Assembly: GCA_964247975.1 (NCBI GenBank)
Contig: CAXTWH010000001.1
Coordinates: 124,001-188,000, forward strand
DNA from: KBS-96 sp964247975
Lineage (GTDB): Bacteria; Acidobacteriota; Terriglobia; Bryobacterales; Bryobacteraceae
Reading direction: 5' to 3'
DNA length: 64,000 nt
Both the position numbers and the translations under genes were made by a program. The notes beneath the pieces were generated by a model that was not told where the DNA came from, did no database searches, and worked only from the letters and a program-made list of their open reading frames with translations. Shown here one piece after another: positions 24,328 to 31,794 of the stretch (position 1 is its first letter; each line of letters opens with the position of its first letter).

Positions 24328-25116
24328 CTATCGAATGAGGCTGAAGCTTAAGGGACGCAAAATCGTATTGGTGATATTAGACACGATCTGCGAATCATGC
24401 ACGTCGGGAGGCGAACTGATTTTTTTCCATTCCGGATCGCTTCCAAATTTTTTCCATAATTCTTCACGCGCCGTAAGATCGTCGAAGGAGAGCATATACA
24501 CCAGATTGGGCATCTTCTCTCCGACGATGGTTTCGCCAAAGAAAACCGGGCGCATTCCCAAACGCTGAAAGATTCCGATCTCGCCTTCGTTAAACATCCG
24601 TACTTTACGCGCCAGCGTCACTTCCGTAGGCGATTCATAACGCCGCATCTCAAAATACCGCAATGGATGCTGGTCGGAAGCGTCGCTCAACAAAGGGCGC
24701 GGCATTCCGTTGAATGTTTTCAAGAGAATGCTTTCTTCGCGCTGGTACGGATACCCAACTGCGCCGCCGGAAACGGAAGGCGAAGGCTTATACCCTTCAT
24801 CGGCAGCCAGTTTGCTCAGCGTACTTTCCATGTTTGCCAGGGAATCGTATTGAGTGACCGTCAGCAGAAAAGGCCCTTCACTCCCGATGTAATTGGTAAA
24901 TGCGCCGACGAGTTTGGCTCCGGCCCGATTGAGCGCGGGAGCGTGAACATCACGCAGAAAATCAGTTAGGTGTTTACCTTGGTCTTCCGGGCTGGTGTGC
25001 AGCTGGTATTTTTTCAGCTCAAGAAAAACATTGGCGGCAGAAGGTTCGGCTGCCTGGGCCCCTAATTCCGACAAAGCGGACATGGCCACGCCAGTAAGAA
25101 TATTTCGACGAGTCAT
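24328..25116 (-). CDS. NIPSNAP-family protein with signal sequence
   Basis: 262 residues. The N-terminus MTRRNILTGVAMSALSELGAQA (first 20: MTRRNILTGVAMSALSELGA) resembles a Tat or Sec signal with a double Arg. Two ferredoxin-like alpha/beta repeats follow: FLELKKYQLHTS with FLRDVHAPALNRAGAKLVGAF, and YFEMRRYESPTEV with FQRLGMRPVFFGETIVG, the NIPSNAP pattern. The function of bacterial members is unknown. It stands alone; upstream is a winged-helix regulator and downstream the M1 pseudogene. Confidence 0.85.
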   Translation of the reverse strand: MTRRNILTGVAMSALSELGAQAAEPSAANVFLELKKYQLHTSPEDQGKHLTDFLRDVHAPALNRAGAKLVGAFTNYIGSEGPFLLTVTQYDSLANMESTLSKLAADEGYKPSPSVSGGAVGYPYQREESILLKTFNGMPRPLLSDASDQHPLRYFEMRRYESPTEVTLARKVRMFNEGEIGIFQRLGMRPVFFGETIVGEKMPNLVYMLSFDDLTAREELWKKFGSDPEWKKISSPPDVHDSQIVSNITNTILRPLSFSLIR

Positions 25117-25186
25117 CCCCTAGACTCTACAACAATCGCGTCTGCCAAAGCACTGTGTTATTGAACAAAAAGGCTGATCGGAAGTT

Positions 25187-25597
25187 TTATCGCTCTCGCA
25201 TTGCCTGGATTAGCGCTTCCATATGGCTGAGGTATTTTTCGAACATTCTTCTTCCGGTAGCAGTCAGTTTGTATTCTGTGCGAGGAACGCGGCCTTCAAA
25301 AGATTTTGTGCAGGTAATGTATTCCGCTTCTTCCAGCCGTCGGGCATGAACGCTTAGATTGCCGTCAGTGGTTTGAAGCAGCTTTTTCAATTCGTTGAAA
25401 GTCAGGAATTCGTTCACTGCCAGCGCGCTGACAATGCCCAAGCGCATTCGCTCGTGTATAATCCGGTCAAAGTTAGGCAGGGCGCGGTCTGCAATCGAAG
25501 TACCAGCAGATTTAGCAGGCTTCGCGGGGCGGGACAGGCTCACCTTTTCGGTTTGAACAGCAGAAGACTTAGCCACCGTACCTCCTTGCGATGACAT
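25187..25597 (-). CDS. Winged-helix transcriptional regulator
   Basis: 136 residues. About forty low-complexity N-terminal residues (Lys/Ser/Ala) precede a winged-helix domain: IVSALAVNEFLTFNELKKLL, TDGNLSVHARRLEEAEYI as recognition helix and wing, then RTEYKLTATGRRMFEKYL. This is the HTH_34/MarR-like type that senses through a partner or small ligand. It overlaps the stop of the membrane-protein gene upstream (25569-25597), so the two are one transcript. The common pairing of this regulator with an uncharacterised membrane protein suggests the latter as its target or sensor. Confidence 0.82.
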   Translation of the reverse strand: MSSQGGTVAKSSAVQTEKVSLSRPAKPAKSAGTSIADRALPNFDRIIHERMRLGIVSALAVNEFLTFNELKKLLQTTDGNLSVHARRLEEAEYITCTKSFEGRVPRTEYKLTATGRRMFEKYLSHMEALIQAMRER

Positions 25598-26177
25598 ACC
25601 CGAAAACGACGTGAAGAACGCCGAATCCGCCGATCATAAACCAATTTGCCCAATGTGGAGGCGTCAACACAGCGGAAGCGCCCAACACCATAAAACATAA
25701 TCCCATTACCGGCACAACCCGCACCGAGAAAGCCCCTGCCGTGGTAACGGCAACGCCATAAAGCAACAGCCATAATCCGGCAAACATCTCAAGGTGGCTT
25801 TGCTCGAATAATGCTACTGTTAAAACCCCGCCGGCAATCAACGGCGGCGCAAAACTCAGCAGTGCCCGCTTTCCCGGTCCGGAAGCAAGCGGAAGCGAAA
25901 CCCTTCGTGCTTTCCAGCGCAAGGAACAAGCACCAATGGAAGCCGCAATCACGCCTTCCACTAACCAGATAAAAAATTGAGTATGAAGCGAGCGCGCTTC
26001 GGCAAATAAACCCGCGATGATCGCGGTCCAGCCGATCGCAACTCCGCCCCAGCCCGGAACTGCGGTGAAAGCGGAAGCGCGCTCCATCGTGTCCCGGATA
26101 AACCGCAGATTGTCAGCCGCGCGCCGATCAATGGCAATCGGTCCGCGTGACACTCTGGCTTGGGAAGCCGTAGCCAT
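25569..26177 (-). CDS. Membrane protein, five or six helices, partner of the winged-helix regulator
   Basis: 202 residues. A cytosolic N-terminus (1-35, with RRAADNLRFIRDTMERA) is followed by hydrophobic segments near 43-60, 68-86, 108-126, 132-150, 155-170 and 178-196. No catalytic motif is visible. The FIRDTMERA segment before the first helix recurs in acidobacterial proteins paired with winged-helix regulators, but no function is known to me. The gene overlaps the regulator gene by 29 bases, so expression is coupled. Confidence 0.75.
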   Translation of the reverse strand: MATASQARVSRGPIAIDRRAADNLRFIRDTMERASAFTAVPGWGGVAIGWTAIIAGLFAEARSLHTQFFIWLVEGVIAASIGACSLRWKARRVSLPLASGPGKRALLSFAPPLIAGGVLTVALFEQSHLEMFAGLWLLLYGVAVTTAGAFSVRVVPVMGLCFMVLGASAVLTPPHWANWFMIGGFGVLHVVFGYVIARRYGG

Positions 26178-26257
26178 GTGTCGAGTATAGGCTAGGAGCC
26201 TAAAAAGAGTAAAGTTTCAGTTTTTGATGTGCTTTGGGAAAGCAAGAACAATCACGT

Positions 26258-27223
26258 TCACTGTTGTTGCTGCATCTGCGCAAAGGCTAACTGCGGCGGG
26301 TCTGGCGCGCGCTCAATCAACACAGACCATTCTTCCGGAATAGGACGCGCTTGGTCCAGCGACGGCAGCTCACGCGAAGACTTCACCCGCACTCCGACCG
26401 TAAGCTCGCTTTCGGTTGGACCGCGATAAATTCCTCTAGTCGGCGGCACATCAGCGTAATCGCGTCCGATAGCGGTTCGGATGTGGCGGTCTCCAGCAAT
26501 CAGGGAGTTCGTCGGATCAAACCCAACCCAACCCAAATGCGGCAGTAAAGCTTCCACCCAGGCATGGCTTGCACCGTCAGTAGACCGGTCATGATCGCTG
26601 GAACGATGGTATAGATAACCGCTTACATACCGGCAGGGGATTTTTAACATGCGGACCAAGGCAATCATGATATGCGCAAAATCCTGGCACACGCCTTTTT
26701 TCTGCTCCAAAGCCACATCAATCGGCGAGTCCACTTTGGTGCTTTTCGGCACATAATCAAAAATCCGATAAAGAGCAAGATTGATATCGGTGACTACCGT
26801 CAAAGGATCATCGCGCCGTTCTACGCGAATGCTACGGGCCAGTTCCTGCAACAAGGGAGTAGGCTGGGCAAACTCGCTCGGCAGCAGCACTTCCCAATAA
26901 TCGCCGTTATGCACCAGCGCGTCCAGCTCCCCCCAGGAATCCGGCGCAAGCGATGGCGGCAAAGCAATCATGGGCTGCACTTCCACTGTGGATTCAGCAA
27001 TAATCGCGAGTTGATTGTGTTTGCCCGGTACGTCGAAATGATGAATCTGATTGCCCAGGTGGTCGCGATAAGAAAATACGCGGCAGCGCGGACTCACCGA
27101 AAGATGAAACATCAAACAGCGCTGCGCCTCATCACTGCGCGGGTGCATCCGGACTTCCATCACGCTTTCGCTGATAGGACTTTTGTAGCGAAACCGGGTC
27201 AGGTGCGAAACGGTGTAATACAT
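26258..27223 (-). CDS. Transglutaminase-like cysteine protease-fold protein
   Basis: 321 residues. An N-terminal beta domain (MYYTVSHLTRFRYKSPI, about 1-85) is typical of bacterial transglutaminase_N, followed by the transglutaminase core with Cys179 in GVCQDFAH, His220 in SHAWVEA and Asp236 in FDPTN, the full Cys-His-Asp triad. There is no signal peptide. It is the third gene of a conserved trio with alpha-E and circularly permuted ATP-grasp proteins, five bases downstream of alpha-E. The pairing of a ligase with a peptidase-like enzyme suggests making and cutting amide bonds on one substrate, which remains unknown. Confidence 0.92.
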   Translation of the reverse strand: MYYTVSHLTRFRYKSPISESVMEVRMHPRSDEAQRCLMFHLSVSPRCRVFSYRDHLGNQIHHFDVPGKHNQLAIIAESTVEVQPMIALPPSLAPDSWGELDALVHNGDYWEVLLPSEFAQPTPLLQELARSIRVERRDDPLTVVTDINLALYRIFDYVPKSTKVDSPIDVALEQKKGVCQDFAHIMIALVRMLKIPCRYVSGYLYHRSSDHDRSTDGASHAWVEALLPHLGWVGFDPTNSLIAGDRHIRTAIGRDYADVPPTRGIYRGPTESELTVGVRVKSSRELPSLDQARPIPEEWSVLIERAPDPPQLAFAQMQQQQ

Positions 27224-27228
27224 AAGAA

Positions 27229-28191
27229 CTAACCAGCCAAAGCGGACTCCACCGAATAATCAATAAACAGCCGGTAAATAAGCTGTTGAATTTCTAAACA
27301 AAGACGGATAATTTCACGCAGGAAAGCGCCGACGCCGGTTTCCAGAACTTCGTTCAAGTCCGCATAACACAGCATGGCTTTCAAACGCCCCGATACCCTG
27401 TCGAGCGGCGCGGAACGCTTGCTGCCCCGGTGCTGCTGAATGGATTCCAAAGCTTCCTGCACCGATTCAATGCAGAATCGAACCGTATGCGGAAATTCTT
27501 CATGCAGAAGCAGGAATTCCAGAATCCGCTCCGGCGTAATATCAGCGGTGTACACTTTGCAATACGCTTCAAAGGCGCTGCAGGATCGCAGCAATCCGAT
27601 CCATTCCAGGTACTCATGCCCTTCAGGGTGTTTTGCCGCTGTGTCCCAGAATTCCGCCGTGTACACATCGAGCAGCGCGGCAATGCCGAGCGCCCGTTCC
27701 AGGCATCTGCCGGTCCGGATAAAATGCCAGCCTTCTCCGTGCAGCATGGTCGCTTCGCTTGCGCCCTGAAACAACTGCACGCCTTCCACCACCGATTGCA
27801 GAAACTCTGTTGGCGGCGCTTGATGCAGGTCCAGCAAATTGGCTTGCGTAATTTGATGATAAAGAATGTTTAATCGCTCCCACTGCTCGGAGCTGATTTC
27901 TTCGCGCACCTGCCGGGCATTTTCCCGGGCCGAGGTGAGGCAGGAAATGATTGAACTGGGGCAGGAAGTGTCTAACGAAAGACACTGCGCCAATTCATAA
28001 GGATCGCCTTTCCAGCGCATGTTCTTCGGAGAGCCTAACACGCGAATGACCCGTTGCCACCGACTGGTATAGCTGGGCGCTGCTTCGTCCAGCATCAGGT
28101 TGAAATTGACATCAATCAGCCGCGCCGTGTAATTGGCTCGTTCCAGATAGCGACTCATCCAATACAAACTGTCAGCAACGCGAGAAAGCAT
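27229..28191 (-). CDS. Alpha-E domain protein
   Basis: 320 residues, almost entirely helical. The start MLSRVADSLYWMSRYLERAN is the hallmark of the Alpha-E family, with later SIISCLTSARENARQVREEIS, split here as SIISCLTSARENAR and QVREEIS, and LGIAALLDVYT. The family is named for conserved Glu residues and has no established biochemistry. It overlaps the ATP-grasp gene by one base and lies five bases from the transglutaminase gene, so the three are one operon. Confidence 0.93.
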   Translation of the reverse strand: MLSRVADSLYWMSRYLERANYTARLIDVNFNLMLDEAAPSYTSRWQRVIRVLGSPKNMRWKGDPYELAQCLSLDTSCPSSIISCLTSARENARQVREEISSEQWERLNILYHQITQANLLDLHQAPPTEFLQSVVEGVQLFQGASEATMLHGEGWHFIRTGRCLERALGIAALLDVYTAEFWDTAAKHPEGHEYLEWIGLLRSCSAFEAYCKVYTADITPERILEFLLLHEEFPHTVRFCIESVQEALESIQQHRGSKRSAPLDRVSGRLKAMLCYADLNEVLETGVGAFLREIIRLCLEIQQLIYRLFIDYSVESALAG

Positions 28192-29690
28192 TAGGCTCCT
28201 TTTTCTTCAAGCTCCGGCTCCGGCCTGTTCAAAACCCAAGTGTCTTTGCTGCCGCCGCCCTGGGATGAGTTCACCACAATAGAACCCTTTCTTAAAGCAA
28301 CGCGGGTTAATCCGCCCGGCACCACCGTTACCCGGTCTCCATATAATATGTAGGGCCGCAGGTCCACATGCCGGGATTGAATCTGGTCATCGAGCAGGCA
28401 AGGCGCGCGGGAAAATAACAGTGTTTCCTGTGCAATGTAGTTTCGCGGATCAGCCTGAATCCGGCGCGCAAATTCTTCGCGCTCTTGTTCCGTGCTGTGC
28501 GGTCCGATCAGCATTCCGTAGCCGCCCGATTCACCGACTGCTTTCACCACCAACTTGTCGAGATTAGCCAGCACATGCTGCCGCTGCGCGTCATCGGTCA
28601 GCAGGTAAGTATCAACATTGTTGATGATCGGGTCCGCGCCCAGATAATATTTGATAATCTTCGGCACGTAAGCATATAAAGCCTTGTCATCGGCAATGCC
28701 GGTTCCTAGCGCATTCGCCAGCGTGACATTGCCCGCCCGGTAAGCGTTAAACAGCCCTGGGACGCCAAGAATGGAATCGCTTCGAAACGCCAGCGGATCA
28801 ATAAAATCATCATCAATTCGCCGGTAGATCACGTCAATGCGCTGCAGCCCGGATGTGGTGCGCATGTAAACCACGTTGTCATGCACAGCCAGGTCGCGCC
28901 CTTCCACCAATTCAATTCCCATCTGCCGCGCCAGATACGCATGTTCAAAATAAGCGGAATTATAAACGCCGGGCGTCAGCAGAACAATGGTCGGCTCAGG
29001 CCGGCCTTCCGGGGCTAGCGAGCGCAGCGTGGACAGAAGAACACGAGGATAATGCTCAATAGGTTGCACCCCGTATTGCTGATACAACTGCGGGAAAATC
29101 CTCTTCATCACCATGCGACTGGTAAGCATGTAGGAAACGCCGCTCGGCACCCGCAGATTGTCTTCCAGAACAACGAACTCGCCATTCTGCAAACGGATCA
29201 GATCAGACCCAATCACGGTGATATAGATGTTTCGCGGCACCTGGAGGCCAACCATCTGCCGCCGGAACTGACGGCAACTGTAAACCACTTCGCGCGGCAC
29301 AACACCGTCGTTCAGGATTCGCCCCTCATGGTAAATGTCGTGCAGAAAATGGTTTAAAGCGATAATCCGTTGCTCAAGACCGCGTTCAATCTTGCGCCAT
29401 TCGTCCGCCAGAATAATGCGCGGCACCAGATCATTCGGAAAAATGCGCTCAGTTCCTTCCTTTCGGCCATATACCGTGAACGTAATTCCCTGGTGAAGAA
29501 ATGACAAATCTGCTGAGTGTTTTCGCCGTTTGATCTCATCAGGCGAGAGCTGGTGGAAATACGCCAGCAGCGCTTCGTAATGGGGACGGGTTGTCCCATT
29601 GGACGTGAACATTTCGTCGTAAGCGCTATCAAGCTGGTAATTTTCAAAAGCCGGGGTAGCGAAGATATTCTCGTGTCCTGCCGAAACCAT
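28191..29690 (-). CDS. Circularly permuted type-2 ATP-grasp protein
   Basis: 499 residues. Conserved blocks of the CP_ATPgrasp families: LSFLHQGITFTVYG, ERIFPNDLVPRII, VLEDNLRVPSGVSYML, TPGVYNSAYFEHAYLARQMG, VKAVGESGGYGMLIGP (ATP-binding loop) and VVNSSQGGGSKDTWVL at the C-terminus. It is predicted to form an amide or peptide bond using ATP. It is first in the operon with alpha-E and transglutaminase. The substrate is unknown; related loci have been proposed to make or modify short peptides. Confidence 0.93.
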   Translation of the reverse strand: MVSAGHENIFATPAFENYQLDSAYDEMFTSNGTTRPHYEALLAYFHQLSPDEIKRRKHSADLSFLHQGITFTVYGRKEGTERIFPNDLVPRIILADEWRKIERGLEQRIIALNHFLHDIYHEGRILNDGVVPREVVYSCRQFRRQMVGLQVPRNIYITVIGSDLIRLQNGEFVVLEDNLRVPSGVSYMLTSRMVMKRIFPQLYQQYGVQPIEHYPRVLLSTLRSLAPEGRPEPTIVLLTPGVYNSAYFEHAYLARQMGIELVEGRDLAVHDNVVYMRTTSGLQRIDVIYRRIDDDFIDPLAFRSDSILGVPGLFNAYRAGNVTLANALGTGIADDKALYAYVPKIIKYYLGADPIINNVDTYLLTDDAQRQHVLANLDKLVVKAVGESGGYGMLIGPHSTEQEREEFARRIQADPRNYIAQETLLFSRAPCLLDDQIQSRHVDLRPYILYGDRVTVVPGGLTRVALRKGSIVVNSSQGGGSKDTWVLNRPEPELEEKGA

Positions 29691-29774
29691 ACGGTCGTAT
29701 CCTCAATGATCTCTTCGGACTAGGAAGGAAAAACTGAGCGTATCACAACTGATTTTGACCGAATGTTAAAAAAT

Positions 29775-30323
29775 CTACCAGCCCATTCGCTCCCGCAGGT
29801 TTGCAATTTGAGCCAAATGATGCTGGCTATGCCAGGCATATAAAGCCACTGCTTTACGCAGCGAAACAGGCCCTAGTTCAGGATGCTGAAACGCGCGTTG
29901 CCAATCATCAATCGTTAACTCTTTTAACAGCAGAACCCAGCGGGCATGTAAAGCTCCCAGTAAGCGAAGCGAAATCTCGGGTGGGGCCATGCGAGCATCC
30001 GGCAGAAGCGCCCAATCCTTTTCTTCGTAGGTTTTGATGACGGGATTATCTTCGGCCAGCGCCCAACGGAACCGCAGATAACTGTGCATGTGGCTATCGG
30101 CTAAGTGATGCACCAGTTGACGCACCGTCCAGCCTTCTGGCCGGTAAGCAGTATCAAGCTGTGCTTCGTTTAGATCCTCAACAATCTTGCGCAGTTCAAC
30201 CGGCAAAGCTTCCAGCACAGCAATAAAGGTAGGGATATCTTCCGCAACTGTCGCTTCACGGAATTGAAATTTTCCAACCGGATAACGCAGTTGTTCTATT
30301 TGTTCAGGAACAGCGGTGCTCAT
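29775..30323 (-). CDS. DinB/YfiT-like metal-dependent protein
   Basis: 182 residues from ATG 30323; an upstream in-frame start (30497) would run into a non-conserved basic stretch. Four-helix DinB fold: WTVRQLVHHLADSHMH with His72/His73 and His80, and AWHSQHHLAQI with His168/His169, form the three-histidine metal site. Closest pattern is YfiT, a putative thiol-S-transferase or hydrolase (bacillithiol-transferase-like). It follows the alpha/beta hydrolase gene by ten bases on the same strand. Confidence 0.88.
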   Translation of the reverse strand: MSTAVPEQIEQLRYPVGKFQFREATVAEDIPTFIAVLEALPVELRKIVEDLNEAQLDTAYRPEGWTVRQLVHHLADSHMHSYLRFRWALAEDNPVIKTYEEKDWALLPDARMAPPEISLRLLGALHARWVLLLKELTIDDWQRAFQHPELGPVSLRKAVALYAWHSQHHLAQIANLRERMGW

Positions 30324-30333
30324 TTGATACAGC

Positions 30334-31719
30334 TTATTGTATTGCTTGTGCGCTCCGATTCTGCGGCATACTTTTGTACATTTCCAGCCCGAGTGCCCAG
30401 CGGCGTTGAAATCCCTTCCAGAAAAGCTCCCCTGGCGCATCTTTTCCGCTGCTGTAGTTATCGCCCGGCGTATTGGGCGCTGTTGTCCATTGGCCATCGT
30501 TTGAATGGATTGTGGGAACGTCCAGATATGCGCGGCGGGTCTGATTTCCTTTCAAATACAAATCCAGAAAAGCCGTAATGAAGTGCTGATTAATGGCGGT
30601 GATGCGATCTTTCCGCCATACCGGCTCGTCGAAAGACTCAAGCATGGTGTAGTTGAGCGCTACATCAGTCGGCGGCGGATTACCGCCGGTATTATGCCGG
30701 GCGTTTTCATACACCAGCATGTACCGCTCTGAGTTCACTGCCTGCTCAAACACGCGTTTCACTCCGTCACTGTAATTGGCAATATCATCGTGGTCGCCCA
30801 CAACAAAAAAGGAAGGAATGCGGATTCCCGCTAAACCCTGCGCATCCCAGGCACTATAGGGCGGCTGTTCTCCCCAAGGCGCGATCGCCACAATCGCTTT
30901 GATTGCTTCCTGGTGCAGCGATTGAAATTTTGTGCTGTTCACTGTCCAATCGTTCAGGTAATTTCCTGGAACAAATTTGTTCAATGAACTGTTTTGGCTA
31001 TAGCCTGCTCCCGCGCTGGTTAAAGCTCCGTAGCCTCCCATTGAATAACCGACAATCGCCACGTTGTTCGCGTCCGCTAATCCATTCAGAAAACTGCCGG
31101 ACTGATGCGCCAGCTCGCCTATAGCTTCAATCGTGAAAAGCTGATCGTTTGCGCGATTCAATAATGTGCTTTGAAATCCCTTCACTGCGCCGAACACCGA
31201 ATCGGTGTGGTCAATGGCTGCCGCCACATATCCTTTTGAAGCCAGGTTTTCGGTCAGGTAACTGAGAAATGTGCGCGAACCCGGATACCCGTGCGAAACA
31301 ATCACCAGAGGAAATTTTTGCCCACTCACCGGCGCTGCATCCCGCAAGGCTTTGCCGGCAATTTGAAACGATTGAGGCGTTCCGGCGGTTTGCCGCTCCG
31401 GTCGTCCTGCCATCGCGCTCGTGTAAACCGTGCGCTCCTGTTGTTCTGCGCCAATTACCGCCGGGTACCAGATTTCCAGCGTTAGCGGCCGGTCATAGCT
31501 AGGCGCTTTTCCGGTTTCCTGGTTGAAGTGCAGAATATCGATTTGATTTTTGTGAATAATTTCTACCGTGCGCACGCCAACCGAATAACTGCCCCGATGA
31601 GCAAGTTCCGGCGCATCCGGAGAAGGCACGCTGAAATATTTTTCAGGAGCTTGTTGTTGCGCCGCGCAGACATAAAATAGAATTAACCCCAAAACAAACA
31701 ACCGCAAATAAGAAGGCAT
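30334..31719 (-). CDS. Exported alpha/beta hydrolase, PAF-acetylhydrolase/dienelactone-hydrolase-like
   Basis: 461 residues from ATG 31719, which begins a good signal peptide (MPSYLRLFVLGLILFYVCA); the longer frame starts with TTG at 31785. The mature part has the nucleophile elbow GYSMGGYG, an oxyanion-side HGYPGSRTFL, the acid in VVGDHDDI and a late His in NARHNTGG. This layout fits the platelet-activating-factor acetylhydrolase II group. It probably cleaves small esters in the periplasm. Divergent from the alpha-L-rhamnosidase gene, 75 bases between starts. Confidence 0.85.
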   Translation of the reverse strand: MPSYLRLFVLGLILFYVCAAQQQAPEKYFSVPSPDAPELAHRGSYSVGVRTVEIIHKNQIDILHFNQETGKAPSYDRPLTLEIWYPAVIGAEQQERTVYTSAMAGRPERQTAGTPQSFQIAGKALRDAAPVSGQKFPLVIVSHGYPGSRTFLSYLTENLASKGYVAAAIDHTDSVFGAVKGFQSTLLNRANDQLFTIEAIGELAHQSGSFLNGLADANNVAIVGYSMGGYGALTSAGAGYSQNSSLNKFVPGNYLNDWTVNSTKFQSLHQEAIKAIVAIAPWGEQPPYSAWDAQGLAGIRIPSFFVVGDHDDIANYSDGVKRVFEQAVNSERYMLVYENARHNTGGNPPPTDVALNYTMLESFDEPVWRKDRITAINQHFITAFLDLYLKGNQTRRAYLDVPTIHSNDGQWTTAPNTPGDNYSSGKDAPGELFWKGFQRRWALGLEMYKSMPQNRSAQAIQ

Positions 31720-31794
31720 TCCGTTATGGTGCCACGCCCTGCTGATCAGCTTCTTTACTGAACCCTTGAGTATAGTAAGATCCAATTTCGTTTT

